Shown here piece by piece: positions 53,429-63,074 of a stretch of DNA of 64,000 nucleotides (position 1 is its first letter; each line of letters opens with the position of its first letter). Under the pieces are notes generated by a model that was given only the letters and a program-made list of their open reading frames with translations, was not told the DNA's origin and made no database searches. Position numbers and translations under genes: made by a program. This DNA is from Variovorax sp. dw_308 (GTDB lineage: Bacteria > Pseudomonadota > Gammaproteobacteria > Burkholderiales > Burkholderiaceae_C): positions 248,001-312,000 of the forward strand of contig NZ_JAATOM010000003.1 in the NCBI RefSeq assembly GCF_019207085.1, in the 5' to 3' direction.

Positions 53429-54802
53429 ATGCACAGCGCCCTGTTTGCCTGGTTGCCAAGCCCGTCCCAGCATTTCCTGGTCGTCTCGACCGCGCTGCTG
53501 ATCTACGTGCTCACCACGCGCTCCCGGCGGGACCAGCGCGCGCCGACCACCGCCATCGCCTGGGTGATGGGCATGCTGGTGGTGCCGTACCTCGCGCTGC
53601 CCGCCTACCTGATGTTCGGCCAGCGCAAGCTCCGGCCCGCCGGCTCACCGCGACCGCCGCGCGCCACCGGCACCGAACACTGGGCCGCCGACCTCGTCGA
53701 GAGCTTCGGCCTCGCGGCGCCCGGCCCTACCGAGATTCGCATGCATGCCGATGGCACGGCCGCGCGCGACGCGCTGTTCGAGGTCATCGCCGGCGCCCAG
53801 CGGCGACTCGACGTCGGCACCTTCATCATCGGCAGCGATGCCTTCGGCCGCGACGTGCTGGAGCGCCTCACGCAACGGGCGCGCGATGGCGTGGCCGTGC
53901 GCGTGCTGCTCGATGGCTTTGGCGCGCTATCGCTGCCGCATGGCCACTTCAACGGCCTGCGTGCGGCCGGTGGCGAGGTAGCCGTGTTCCGTCCTCTCTT
54001 CAGCCTGCGCCGCAGCGGCCCGCGCAACCTGCGCAACCACCGCAAGTCCACCATCGCGGACGACCAATGGCTCTGGTCGGGCGGGCGCAACCTGGCGGGC
54101 GAGTACTTCCTGGGCAATGAGGCGCATCCCGAGCCGTGGCTCGACCTCAGCTTCGACCTGCGCGGCAGCACCGCCGCCGCCGCCGCTCGCCAGTTCGACC
54201 ACGACTGGGCCTCCGTGCGCGGGCGCAAGGCGCGCGGGCCGGCGCCCACCGCGCAGCCGGTCGACGGCCCGTTGACGCAATACATGCCCAGCGGCCCCGA
54301 CCAGACCGAGGACACGGCCCTCGCATTGCTGGTCGGCGCCTGCTTTCGCGCCGAGCACCGCGTGCTGGCCATCACGCCCTACTTCGTGCCCGGCGACGGC
54401 TTGCGCGATGCACTGCGGCTGGCTGCGCGCCGCGGCGTGCAGGTGACCATCGCGATACCCGCGCGCTCCAATCATCCGCTCGCGGACTTCGTGCGAGCCC
54501 GCGCCATGCGCGACCTGGCGCGCGCCGGGGTCAACTTTCGAATGCTGCCGTTCATGGTGCATGCCAAGGCGGTGGTGGTGGACGAGGACATCGCCATGTG
54601 CGGCTCGATCAACCTCGACCTGCGCAGCCTGCTGCTGAACCACGAGGCCAGCGTGCTGTTCTACGGGACGGCGCAGATCGACTGGCTGGCGCAATGGATC
54701 GAGACCATGGCCTCCGCCGGCGAGCCTTATCGGGCGCGTCGGCCCGGGCTCATGCGCGACCTGGCGGAAGGCTTGCTGCTGACCGTCGCGTTCCAGCTGT
54801 GA
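53429..54802 (+). CDS. cls: cardiolipin synthase (phospholipase D family)
   Basis: A 457-residue membrane-associated enzyme. Two N-terminal hydrophobic segments (about residues 14-60) are followed by two HKD motifs: NHRKSTIADD (about residue 203) and VHAKAVVVDED with GSINLD (about residue 373-393), as in bacterial PLD-type cardiolipin synthases, which condense phosphatidylglycerol. The first HKD has the normal His-x-Lys-x4-Asp spacing. The gene is flanked by repeats upstream and by an oppositely oriented regulator downstream. Which of the several cls paralogues it equals is not resolvable from sequence alone. Confidence 0.88.
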   Translation: MHSALFAWLPSPSQHFLVVSTALLIYVLTTRSRRDQRAPTTAIAWVMGMLVVPYLALPAYLMFGQRKLRPAGSPRPPRATGTEHWAADLVESFGLAAPGPTEIRMHADGTAARDALFEVIAGAQRRLDVGTFIIGSDAFGRDVLERLTQRARDGVAVRVLLDGFGALSLPHGHFNGLRAAGGEVAVFRPLFSLRRSGPRNLRNHRKSTIADDQWLWSGGRNLAGEYFLGNEAHPEPWLDLSFDLRGSTAAAAARQFDHDWASVRGRKARGPAPTAQPVDGPLTQYMPSGPDQTEDTALALLVGACFRAEHRVLAITPYFVPGDGLRDALRLAARRGVQVTIAIPARSNHPLADFVRARAMRDLARAGVNFRMLPFMVHAKAVVVDEDIAMCGSINLDLRSLLLNHEASVLFYGTAQIDWLAQWIETMASAGEPYRARRPGLMRDLAEGLLLTVAFQL

Positions 54803-54833
54803 CCCAAGCGCCGCAGGCGCGTTCGGGGGTGGG

Positions 54834-55223
54834 CTACAACGCAGCGAAGCTCGAAGGCCGATCCCGATTGCAGAAATCCAGGAACGCATCGAGCTCATTC
54901 GACTTGTCGAACACCGCGTCCGCGCCGAGCTTCAGGCAGCGCTCGCGGATGTCGACGGTGGCGTAGTTGGTCAGCACCACCACGCGCTGCTGCGGCCCGC
55001 GCTCGCGGCAACTGGCCAGCACGCCGAGGCCGGAGCCTTCCTTGAGGAACAGGTCGACGATGGCCAGTTGCCACTCGTCGCCGTGCGCAGCCAGCCACTC
55101 GGCGGCATCGACCTCTGTCTCCGCCACGCCGACGATGCTCGCATTCACCATGTCTTCCAGCGCTGGAATGAGGTTGTCCCGGATGGTCGGGTTGTCTTCG
55201 ACGAGAAACGTGATGAGGGCCAC
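54834..55223 (-). CDS. single-domain response regulator
   Basis: A 129-residue stand-alone receiver domain. FLVEDNPTIRDNLIP holds the acidic pocket (near residue 7-8), the phospho-Asp is in LAIVDLFLKEGSG (near residue 53), the Thr in VVLTNYA and the Lys in VFDKSNE. No output domain, as in CheY-like proteins. GTG at 55223 gives the normal N-terminus (MALITFLVEDN); an ATG at 55268 extends it by 15 residues into the ROK gene. Its kinase is not encoded next to it. Confidence 0.87.
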   Translation of the reverse strand: MALITFLVEDNPTIRDNLIPALEDMVNASIVGVAETEVDAAEWLAAHGDEWQLAIVDLFLKEGSGLGVLASCRERGPQQRVVVLTNYATVDIRERCLKLGADAVFDKSNELDAFLDFCNRDRPSSFAAL

Positions 55224-55257
55224 TGTGCTCAATGCCTTGCTTTGCGCGAGTGTAGTT

Positions 55258-56343
55258 TCAACCCACATGGCGATTGCGAAAGCTCGCGTTGCCGAGCCCG
55301 GTTCCGATGGTCAGGACGGCCCACTTGTGGACGTCCTGCATGAAAGGCAGTTCACTCAGGCCCTGCACGACTGCGTCGTTGTGCAGCATCACCGTGGTCG
55401 CTCGCCCGTCGATCGCCGGGATCTTCTCCTGCACGTGGCTCGGCAGGTGGAAGGTCTCGCGCTCCCAGTCGCCCGGGAGGTTCTGCGCCCCGCGCGCGAT
55501 CGAGCCGTCGGCGCGGATCAGCCCCGGGCAGCCGATGCCGATGAACGGCGCCAGCCGCACGCCCTTGCGCCGCGCCCGCCGCATGTTGCGCTCGAGCATC
55601 CCGACGATGCCGGCGAGCAGGTCCTTCTGCTTTGGGTCGTCGTCCGCGTGGCGCCACTTGTCGAACCTGATCACCCTGGCCTTCGACAGGTCGACCGCCT
55701 TGCCCAGCCGCGGCTTCACGATGCCGCAACGCACATTGGTGCCGCCGATGTCGACGGCCAGGATGGCGTCGTAGTCGGCCAGCATCTCAGGCGGCGCGAG
55801 GTGCAGCCAGCCGAGCAGTCCGCCGTGGTCGGGCTCATGGCGCAGGCGCGCAAGCTCGACCTTGGTGCCTTCGATGTGCAGCATCGACGCGGCCTGCAGG
55901 ATCGCCCGCTCACCCACGTCGCTTTCGGGAAAGCCGCCGCCGACCACGATGCGCCGCACGCCAGCCCAGGGCTTCTGCCGCAGGTGCCGGCGGATCACAT
56001 GCGCCAGTTCCACTGCAAATTCCTCGATCGCGCCCTGCACGATGTCCGCGGCGGCATCGTCGGACTTGCTGTGCAGCTTCTTGTCGATCTCCGCCTTGCT
56101 CAATGCGGCTGAAGCTTGCGTGCCGAGCGGGTCGTCGCCGCCGCGCGTGACGCGCTTGCGCCACTTGTCGAGCAGTTCCCGGAACGCCGTCTGGCTTGCG
56201 TTGTCGCCGACGAAGCCCTCGGCGTCGCGCAGCGCGAGGCTGTAGCTCTGCACCACGACCGAAGGCAACTCCATCGCTCCATGCGCGGGCGCCGAAGCGG
56301 CCGATGGCGTTTCCGAAGCAGTGCGGCGCGTTGTTTTTTTCAT
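55258..56343 (-). CDS. ROK family protein (sugar kinase/regulator-like)
   Basis: A 361-residue protein. The ATP-binding phosphate loop DIGGTNVRCGIV (about residue 169), FIGIGCPGLIRADGSIARGAQN and the acidic LHNDAVVQGL motif match ROK/glucokinase-type ATPases. The N-terminal about 130 residues are not typical of ROK kinases; no helix-turn-helix is obvious. The CXCGXCXE zinc motif of classical ROK sugar kinases is also not visible, so an atypical substrate or loss of sugar binding is possible. The C terminus overlaps the regulator gene by 11 bp if that gene uses its longer start. Confidence 0.75.
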   Translation of the reverse strand: MKKTTRRTASETPSAASAPAHGAMELPSVVVQSYSLALRDAEGFVGDNASQTAFRELLDKWRKRVTRGGDDPLGTQASAALSKAEIDKKLHSKSDDAAADIVQGAIEEFAVELAHVIRRHLRQKPWAGVRRIVVGGGFPESDVGERAILQAASMLHIEGTKVELARLRHEPDHGGLLGWLHLAPPEMLADYDAILAVDIGGTNVRCGIVKPRLGKAVDLSKARVIRFDKWRHADDDPKQKDLLAGIVGMLERNMRRARRKGVRLAPFIGIGCPGLIRADGSIARGAQNLPGDWERETFHLPSHVQEKIPAIDGRATTVMLHNDAVVQGLSELPFMQDVHKWAVLTIGTGLGNASFRNRHVG

Positions 56344-56447
56344 GGGCTTCGCAATATGCACGCAGGTGGCGCGGCACCGCATCGGTGCGCCCCGCCGCGC
56401 CGTGTAGGAAGGACGCCTGAATCGCGCCGAATCTATACACTGCCCCG

Positions 56448-57974
56448 ATGCCACACTGGATGACGTCGATCCGAACATGGCGCGCCGTCGCGCTGGGCTG
56501 GGGCCTGGTGTGCCTTGCACTGATGGCCGTGCACGCACAGGACGCGGACACGCTTCGCGTCGGCTCCAAGCGCTTCACCGAGTCGTACATCCTGGCCGAA
56601 GTCATCGCGCAGACCGCGGCGCCGGAGTTGAAGCAGCCGCCCGTGGTGCGGCAGGGCCTGGGCAACACGGCCATCGTCTACGAGGCGCTGCGCTCCGGCG
56701 GAATCGACCTGTATGCCGAATACACCGGCACCATCGCGCTGGAGATCCTGCAGCACACCGGCCCGATGACGCGCGAGGAAATGAACGCCGCGCTCGCACC
56801 CAAGGGCCTGGGGGTGGGCGTGCCGCTCGGCTTCAACGACGGTTATGCATTGGCGATGCGCGCGGCGGAAGCGGACCGGCTGGGCATCAAGTCGCTCAGC
56901 GACCTGGCCAGGCACCCGGACCTGAAGCTCGGCCTGTCAAACGAATTCATCGGGCGCGCCGATGGCTGGAAGGGCCTGGCCGCGCGCTATGCCCTCATGC
57001 AGCAGCCCACCGGCCTGGACCACGGACTGGCCTACGACGCGATCACCGCGAAGCAGATCGACGTGATGGACATCTACACGACCGACGCCAAGATCGACCA
57101 CCTGGGCCTGCGCGTGCTGCAGGACGACAAGCAGTACTTTCCGCGCTACGACGCCGTGCTGCTCTACAAGCTCGACCTGCCGCAGCGGCTGCCGCAGGCC
57201 TGGGCCGCGTTGCAGAAACTCGAAGGCCGCATCGACGAGCGCGCCATGATCGCCATGAATGCGCGGGCCGAGTTGCAGAGCGTGCCCTTCGACGTCATTG
57301 CCAGGGACTTCATCGCGGGCAGCGCGAAGACCGGCGCACCGGATGCGCAACGCGGCTGGGTGGCCAAGCTGTTCGGCCCGGACCTCGGGCGGTTGGCACG
57401 CCAGCATCTGCTGCTGGTGGCGGTGTCGGTGGGTTGCGCGATCCTGATCGCGGTGCCGCTGGGCGTGCTGGTGTTTCCGCATGCGCGCGTGCGCGCCGTG
57501 GTGCTGGGCGCGACCGGCCTGCTGCAGACGGTGCCCTCGCTGGCCTTGCTGGCCTTGCTGATCTCGTGGATGGGCGCGATCGGCACGGCGCCGGCGCTGG
57601 TCGCGCTCACGCTGTACGCGCTGCTGCCGATCATGCGCAACACCGTGACTGGCCTGACCGAAGTGCCCGCCGGCCTGCGCCAGGCCGGCACCGCGCTGGG
57701 CATGACGCATTCGCAAAGCATGCGCATCGTGCTGCTGCCGCTCGCACTGCCGACCATCATCGCGGGGGTACGCACCGCGACCACCATCGCCATCGGCACC
57801 GCGACCATCGCGGCCTTCATCGGCGCAGGTGGCTTCGGCGAGCGCATCGTGACCGGGCTGGCGTTGAACGACAGCGGGTTGCTGGTCGCAGGGGCGGTGC
57901 CGGCCGCGGCGCTGGCGTTGCTCAGCGAGATCGTGTTCGAGGCCGTCGAACACTTGCTGCGGCGCAAGGCCTGA
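56448..57974 (+). CDS. osmoprotectant ABC transporter, substrate-binding and permease domains fused
   Basis: A 508-residue fusion. After a hydrophobic N-terminus (residues about 10-30) comes an OpuAC-like binding domain (about residues 35-300; RVGSKRFTESYILAEVIAQT, RQGLGNTAIVYEALRSGGIDLYAEYTG, LGIKSLSDLARH), then a permease domain with about six spans (about residues 320-505; LLQTVPSLALLALLISWMG and the EAA-like LRQAGTALGMTHSQSMRIVLLPLALPTI). It would bind glycine betaine, choline or carnitine in the periplasm. The ATPase (OpuA/ProV type) is not in this window, so it must be encoded elsewhere. Confidence 0.9.
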   Translation: MPHWMTSIRTWRAVALGWGLVCLALMAVHAQDADTLRVGSKRFTESYILAEVIAQTAAPELKQPPVVRQGLGNTAIVYEALRSGGIDLYAEYTGTIALEILQHTGPMTREEMNAALAPKGLGVGVPLGFNDGYALAMRAAEADRLGIKSLSDLARHPDLKLGLSNEFIGRADGWKGLAARYALMQQPTGLDHGLAYDAITAKQIDVMDIYTTDAKIDHLGLRVLQDDKQYFPRYDAVLLYKLDLPQRLPQAWAALQKLEGRIDERAMIAMNARAELQSVPFDVIARDFIAGSAKTGAPDAQRGWVAKLFGPDLGRLARQHLLLVAVSVGCAILIAVPLGVLVFPHARVRAVVLGATGLLQTVPSLALLALLISWMGAIGTAPALVALTLYALLPIMRNTVTGLTEVPAGLRQAGTALGMTHSQSMRIVLLPLALPTIIAGVRTATTIAIGTATIAAFIGAGGFGERIVTGLALNDSGLLVAGAVPAAALALLSEIVFEAVEHLLRRKA

Positions 57975-58142
57975 AGCGCATCGTTCCTGCCTGGGCGAGC
58001 CCCGTGGGGGCACAGCCCCCTATTCCCTTTGCGTTACCGCGCATGGCGGATAGACGCAAGCAAGGCGCACGAACAAACTTTCCCCGCGATGCGATGGCGT
58101 TGTGCTTTTGCGCGTTGACCCGACCGTGCATGAGGAGTGGCA

Positions 58143-60668
58143 ATGAACAAGGATTGCTGGGCCACCTCAAGGCTGCTCCCGCTGGTCTTGTGCGCCCTGT
58201 TTGTTGCCGGCTGCTCGAAGAACGAACCCGAGGCCGGCACCGTGCTGGACGAAGCGATGCTCGCGAAACGCGACGCCAAGTCCTTCCCGCATGCCGACGA
58301 GGACTACTTCAAGGACATGGATGGCGGCATCGCGCTCTCACCCGAAGAAATCAAGGGTCGCAACATGTGGCTGGTCTGGAGCGGCGGCAACGACCGCCTC
58401 TGGAACAAGATGACCGACTACACCTACGGCGCGTTCGACCTCCTGAAGATCATCAGCTCGCATCCGACCCAGGGCTATTCGCGCGTCAACCGCTGGGAGT
58501 ACTTCGGCCTGGTGAACGAGCCTTGCTTCAACAAGGCCACCGGCCCCGATCCGGCCCGGCGCGGCCTGTGGCTCGACGTGCGGGACAAGGGTTGCGCACC
58601 CGACCCCTTCGAGAACGAAACCAAGTACCCCGGCGTGGCCGTCGGCTCACGCGGCAAGCCGCTCGGCGACGGCACCACGCAAGCTGTGGGGTCCTACTAC
58701 GGCTATGCCACCGGCATCGCCGGCCTGCGGCTCTTCCCCAACCCCGCCTTCGACGAGAAGGCCGCCAAGGAATGGGACGCGGAGAAGTACTACACCAAGC
58801 CCGAGTACTACAACCGCGCCGACCTGGTGCGCCCCTATCGCGTGGGCATGTCCTGCGGCTTCTGCCACCTCGGGCCGAGCCCGGTGAAGCCGCCGGCGGA
58901 TGCCAACAACCCGAAGTGGGAGAACCTCAGTTCCTCCGTCGGCGCGCAGTACATGTGGGTGGACCGCCTCTTCATCCACAACTCGAACATGCCCGAAGGC
59001 CGCAAGAACTTCATGTACCAGCTGGCCCACACCTTCAGGCCGGGCTCGATGGACACCTCGCTGATTTCCACCGACAGCATCAACAACCCGCGCACCATGA
59101 ACGCGGTGTATGACTTCCCCGACCGCATGGGCGTCGCCAAGCGCCTCGGCCAGGAGAAGCTGACCGGCGGCGAACGCGACAACAAGCAGTTCAACGACTT
59201 CCTCGACAGCGGCCCGTTGACCGAGTTCTATTCGAAGGCTGACCAGACCGTGAAGACGCCGCACGTGCTGAAGGATGGCGCCGATTCGGTGGGCCTGCTC
59301 GGCGCGCTCAACCGCGTGTACCTGAACATCGGCCTGTTCAGCGAGGAGTGGCTGCTGCATTTCAATCCGGTGGTCGGCGGCAAGACCATCACGCCCATCA
59401 AGATCGCCGATGCCCAGAAGAACTCCAGCTACTGGCAGGCGACCGAACTGGGCACGCCCAACACCGCCTTGTTCTTCCTGAAGGCCGCCAGGCCCGACCA
59501 CCTGAAGGACGCACCCGGCGGCGACAAGTACCTCGCCGCCGATACAGCCACGCTTGAAAAAGGCAAGGTCGCCTTTGCCGACACCTGCGCGCGTTGCCAC
59601 TCGAGCAAGGCGCCGCCGGTGGCGGTGGACGTCTCGCCGGCCCAGTGCGCCGGCCCCGGCTACCTCGACTGCTTCAAGAAGTACTGGGCGTGGACGCAGA
59701 CCGAGGACTACAAGGCGAAGATGCGCGCCATCGTGCAGGCGCCGGACTTCCTGGAGAACAACTACCTCTCGACCGAGGTGCGCATACCCGCCACCTTGCT
59801 GCGCACCAACGTGTGCAGCCCGCTCGCCACCAATGCCTTGGCCGGCAACATCTGGGACAACTTCTCGTCGAGCACCTACAAGTCGCTGCCCTCGATCGGC
59901 ACCGTCACGGTCGCCGACCCCTTCACCGGAGAAGCGCGGCCCTACGTGATGCCGGCCGGCGGACGCGGCTACACCCGTGTGCCATCCCTCATCAGCATCT
60001 GGTCGACCGCGCCCTTCCTGCTCAACAATTCGGTCGGGCCCTTCGACATCAACCCGTCGGTGGAGGCGCGCATGAAGGTGTTCGACGCATCGATCGAACA
60101 GATGCTGTGGCCCGAGAAGCGCGAGCGCGACTCCGAACTCGGCATCAAGGTCAACGGCGTCATCGACCGCACCACCGAGCGCAGCAGCGTGACCATCCCG
60201 GTCGGCTTCGTGCCGGACGCCCTGCAGCCGCTGCAAGGCACGCTGCACCGCTGGCTGCCGGCGCTGGTCTCCAGCGGCGGCGACGTGGAGCTAGGCCCCA
60301 TCCCCAAGGGCATGCCGATCAGCCTGCTGGCCAACCTGCGCCTGCGCTCCGAAGACCCTGGCCTCGCCGAACAGGCCGAGCACGCGGCCAAGCTCGGCAA
60401 GCTCGCGCTCAAGATGAAGGGCGACCTGCTCTCGGCGCCGGCCAACGCCACCGACGAGGACCTGCGCAAGCACTTCGCCGACCTGCGCGAGCCCTTGCTG
60501 GAACTGAGCAAGTGCCCCGACTTCGTGGTCAACCGCGGCCACTACTTCGGCACGGCCGAGTTCAACAACCAGGCCGGCCTGAGCGGCGACGAACGCTCCT
60601 TCGGCGAGGAGCCCGTGTTGAGTGAGGACGACAAGCGAGCGCTCATTGCCTTCCTCAAGACCTTCTGA
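58143..60668 (+). CDS. large dihaem c-type cytochrome lipoprotein (peroxidase-like)
   Basis: An 841-residue protein with a lipobox (LFVAGC, Cys24), so it is anchored to the outer face of a membrane. Two haem-binding CXXCH motifs are visible: CGFCH at residue 238 and CARCH at 482. The middle and end resemble dihaem peroxidase/thiol-oxidoreductase-type cytochromes (GDERSFGEEPVLSEDDKRALIAFLKTF is the typical cytochrome-c end). It would pass electrons from the neighbouring GMC enzyme or destroy a peroxide. AGGAG six bases upstream fixes the ATG; family assignment beyond cytochrome c is uncertain. Confidence 0.85.
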   Translation: MNKDCWATSRLLPLVLCALFVAGCSKNEPEAGTVLDEAMLAKRDAKSFPHADEDYFKDMDGGIALSPEEIKGRNMWLVWSGGNDRLWNKMTDYTYGAFDLLKIISSHPTQGYSRVNRWEYFGLVNEPCFNKATGPDPARRGLWLDVRDKGCAPDPFENETKYPGVAVGSRGKPLGDGTTQAVGSYYGYATGIAGLRLFPNPAFDEKAAKEWDAEKYYTKPEYYNRADLVRPYRVGMSCGFCHLGPSPVKPPADANNPKWENLSSSVGAQYMWVDRLFIHNSNMPEGRKNFMYQLAHTFRPGSMDTSLISTDSINNPRTMNAVYDFPDRMGVAKRLGQEKLTGGERDNKQFNDFLDSGPLTEFYSKADQTVKTPHVLKDGADSVGLLGALNRVYLNIGLFSEEWLLHFNPVVGGKTITPIKIADAQKNSSYWQATELGTPNTALFFLKAARPDHLKDAPGGDKYLAADTATLEKGKVAFADTCARCHSSKAPPVAVDVSPAQCAGPGYLDCFKKYWAWTQTEDYKAKMRAIVQAPDFLENNYLSTEVRIPATLLRTNVCSPLATNALAGNIWDNFSSSTYKSLPSIGTVTVADPFTGEARPYVMPAGGRGYTRVPSLISIWSTAPFLLNNSVGPFDINPSVEARMKVFDASIEQMLWPEKRERDSELGIKVNGVIDRTTERSSVTIPVGFVPDALQPLQGTLHRWLPALVSSGGDVELGPIPKGMPISLLANLRLRSEDPGLAEQAEHAAKLGKLALKMKGDLLSAPANATDEDLRKHFADLREPLLELSKCPDFVVNRGHYFGTAEFNNQAGLSGDERSFGEEPVLSEDDKRALIAFLKTF

Positions 60669-60689
60669 CACGTGCGCCCACAACCGCAC

Positions 60690-62555
60690 ATGACCGATGA
60701 ACAGGCGTCTGAGTGGGACTACGTGATCGTGGGCTCCGGTGCGGGCGGGGGCGTGCTGGCGGCGCGCCTGGCCGAGTCCGGCATGCGCGTGTTCGTGCTC
60801 GAGGCCGGCGGCGATCCGCGCGCCGAGGCCGAGCGCCTGCCCGACGACTACGACGTACCGGCCTTCCATGCCTTCGCCTGCGAGAACCCGGCGCTGGCCT
60901 GGAACTTCCACGTGCGCCACTACGCGGATGAGCAACGCCAGGCGCGGGACCCCAAGTACCGCGCCGGCCAGGGCGTGCTCTATCCGCGCGCCGCGGCGCT
61001 GGGCGGCTGCACGGTGCACAACGCCATGATCTTCATGCCACCACACGATTCCGACTGGGACGACATCGCGCGGCTCACCGGCGACGTGTCCTGGCAGGCC
61101 TCGCGCATGCGGCGCTATGCGCAGCGCATCGAGAACTGCCGGCACCGGCCCGTGTGGCGCGCCATCCGCCACCTCGGCATCGATCCGACGGGCCACGGCT
61201 GGAGCGGCTGGCTGCGCACGGAGAAGGCGATGCCGCTGTCGGTGCTGCATGACGACGGCCTGATGCGCGCGCTGCGCGACACCATCGGCGGCTTCGTCCG
61301 CCACCTGCCGACGCCGCTCGCGAGCGCATGGCACTGGATGCGCGGCGGCTGGGGCGACCCCAATTCGCGGCGCGCTTCCGGCGACAGTTTCGAAGGCCTC
61401 TGCTACACGCCGCTGGCCACCGCGCGCCATCGCCGCTACGGCGTGCGCGAACGGCTGCGCGACGTGGCCCGGCGTTGCCCCGACAACCTGCATGTCGAGC
61501 TGCACGCGCTGGCCACGCGCGTGCTCTTCGACGCCCAGGGCGGCGCCATGGGCATCGAATACCGCAAGGGCGCACACCTCTACCGCGCCCATCCGGAGCC
61601 CAGCGATTCGAAGGGCGAAGTGCGGCAGGTGTTCGCACGGCGCGAGGTCATCCTGTGCGGCGGCGCCTTCAACACGCCGCAACTGTTGATGCTCTCGGGC
61701 ATCGGGCCGACGGAGGAATTGCAGGCGCACGGCATCGAAACGCGGGTGGACCTGCAGGGCGTGGGCCGCAACCTGCAGGACCGCTACGAGGTCGCGGTGA
61801 CGCACGAAACCCGCCGGCCCTGGCAGGTGCTCCAGGGCGCACGGTGGACGAAGGACGATCCGCTGTGGCAGCGCTGGAAGTCATCGGGCGACGGCATGTA
61901 CAGCTCCAACGGCGCGGCCATTGGCATGGTGACGCGCAGCGAGCGCGCGGGCAACGAGCCCGACATCTTCTGCATGGCATTGCTGGCCCGCTTCGAGGGC
62001 TACTTCCCCAAGTTCTCCGACCTCATCCGCGACGAGCCGGACCGCCTCACCTGGGCCATCCTCAAGGGCCACACGCGCAACCGCGCCGGCCGCGTGCGGT
62101 TGCGCTCGGCCGACCCGCGCGACACGCCGGAGGTGAACTTCCACTACTTCGACGAAGGCGACGAGGACGATGCCGACGACGACCTCAGCGCCGTGGTGCA
62201 GGCCATTCGCTCGGTGCGCGAGCTGACGGCGCCGCTGCATGCGAGCGGGCTCGTCACGAAGGAGTGCCTGCCGGGCGCCGGCTGCGAAAGCGACGAGGCG
62301 CTCGCGCAATACGTGCGCGACACCGCGTGGGGCCACCATGCATCGTGTTCCTGCCCCATCGGGGAGCGCGACAAGGGCGGCGTGCTCGACAGCACGCTGG
62401 CGGTGCATGGCGTGTCGCGGTTGCGGGTGGTGGATGCCTCGGCCTTTCCGAGAATTCCCGGCTTCTTCATCGCCGCGGCGATCTACATGCTGGCCGAGAA
62501 GGCGGCCGACATGCTGCTGGCCACCGCCACGCAGACACCTCTTTCGACAAATTGA
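60690..62555 (+). CDS. GMC family FAD-dependent oxidoreductase
   Basis: A 621-residue flavoprotein of the glucose-methanol-choline family. FAD-binding VIVGSGAGGGVLAARLAESG (near residue 14-33), VLYPRAAALGGCTVHNAMIF (GMC signature 1), GGAFNTPQLLMLSGIGP (GMC signature 2, about residue 335), GRVRL, and the C-terminal HASCSCPIGERDKGGVLD plus RVVDASAFPRIPGFFIAAAIYMLAEKAAD (His/Asn catalytic region) are visible. It oxidises an alcohol or sterol-like substrate, passing electrons to oxygen or to the cytochrome upstream. ATG 60690 lies 22 bp after the cytochrome stop; no signal peptide, unlike secreted GMC enzymes. Confidence 0.9.
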   Translation: MTDEQASEWDYVIVGSGAGGGVLAARLAESGMRVFVLEAGGDPRAEAERLPDDYDVPAFHAFACENPALAWNFHVRHYADEQRQARDPKYRAGQGVLYPRAAALGGCTVHNAMIFMPPHDSDWDDIARLTGDVSWQASRMRRYAQRIENCRHRPVWRAIRHLGIDPTGHGWSGWLRTEKAMPLSVLHDDGLMRALRDTIGGFVRHLPTPLASAWHWMRGGWGDPNSRRASGDSFEGLCYTPLATARHRRYGVRERLRDVARRCPDNLHVELHALATRVLFDAQGGAMGIEYRKGAHLYRAHPEPSDSKGEVRQVFARREVILCGGAFNTPQLLMLSGIGPTEELQAHGIETRVDLQGVGRNLQDRYEVAVTHETRRPWQVLQGARWTKDDPLWQRWKSSGDGMYSSNGAAIGMVTRSERAGNEPDIFCMALLARFEGYFPKFSDLIRDEPDRLTWAILKGHTRNRAGRVRLRSADPRDTPEVNFHYFDEGDEDDADDDLSAVVQAIRSVRELTAPLHASGLVTKECLPGAGCESDEALAQYVRDTAWGHHASCSCPIGERDKGGVLDSTLAVHGVSRLRVVDASAFPRIPGFFIAAAIYMLAEKAADMLLATATQTPLSTN

Positions 62556-62615
62556 CGGCCTCCCGCGACCGGTCGACACTGCTTTCCGGCTGCTCAACTC
62601 CAGAGGAGAAGACCC

Positions 62616-63047
62616 ATGGCATACGACGTTCCGCAACTGCTCGGCATGACCCAGCAGCAACTCGACGACCTGTTCAAGGCCAGCCCTCCCGGCGACATCC
62701 CCAACGGCGAGGCGAAAGGCACCGCCATCGTCGCGCCGGGCACGAAGTTCTCCGACAGCATCGCGCAGATCATCAATGTGTTCGGCTGGCAGGGAAAGAT
62801 CTTCGACGCGCAAAAGGGCGTGCTCAAGAACAAGATCTCGGCCTTTGGCGTGCACGCGATCGTCGCCAGGGTCTACAAGGACAAGAGCTGGCTCGACGAC
62901 AAGGAATGCATCGTGCTCGACTACTCCGAAACCTCGTTCGTGGCCAGCCGGATACGCGACGAGATCCGTCTCATCGGGCCGAACTTCTACCTCGGCAAGG
63001 TGTATTGGGACAAGGACCGGCTGATCGACTTCTGCCTGCAGTTCTGA
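62616..63047 (+). CDS. conserved hypothetical protein
   Basis: A 143-residue protein starting MAYDVPQLLGMTQQQLDDLF, with WQGKIFDAQKGVLKNKISAFG, VHAIVARVYKDKSWLDDKEC, GPNFYLGKVYWDKDRLIDFC and no signal peptide or membrane span. The alternation of strands and the GK-x-F/YLGKVYW motifs suggest a small beta-barrel such as a lipocalin-like or calycin fold, which I cannot confirm. AGGAG at 62604-62608 precedes the ATG. It is 60 bp behind the GMC gene and 27 bp before the next gene, so it belongs to the same operon. Confidence 0.8.
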   Translation: MAYDVPQLLGMTQQQLDDLFKASPPGDIPNGEAKGTAIVAPGTKFSDSIAQIINVFGWQGKIFDAQKGVLKNKISAFGVHAIVARVYKDKSWLDDKECIVLDYSETSFVASRIRDEIRLIGPNFYLGKVYWDKDRLIDFCLQF

Positions 63048-63074
63048 GCACGTCCAGGAAACCCGGGCGCCTCG

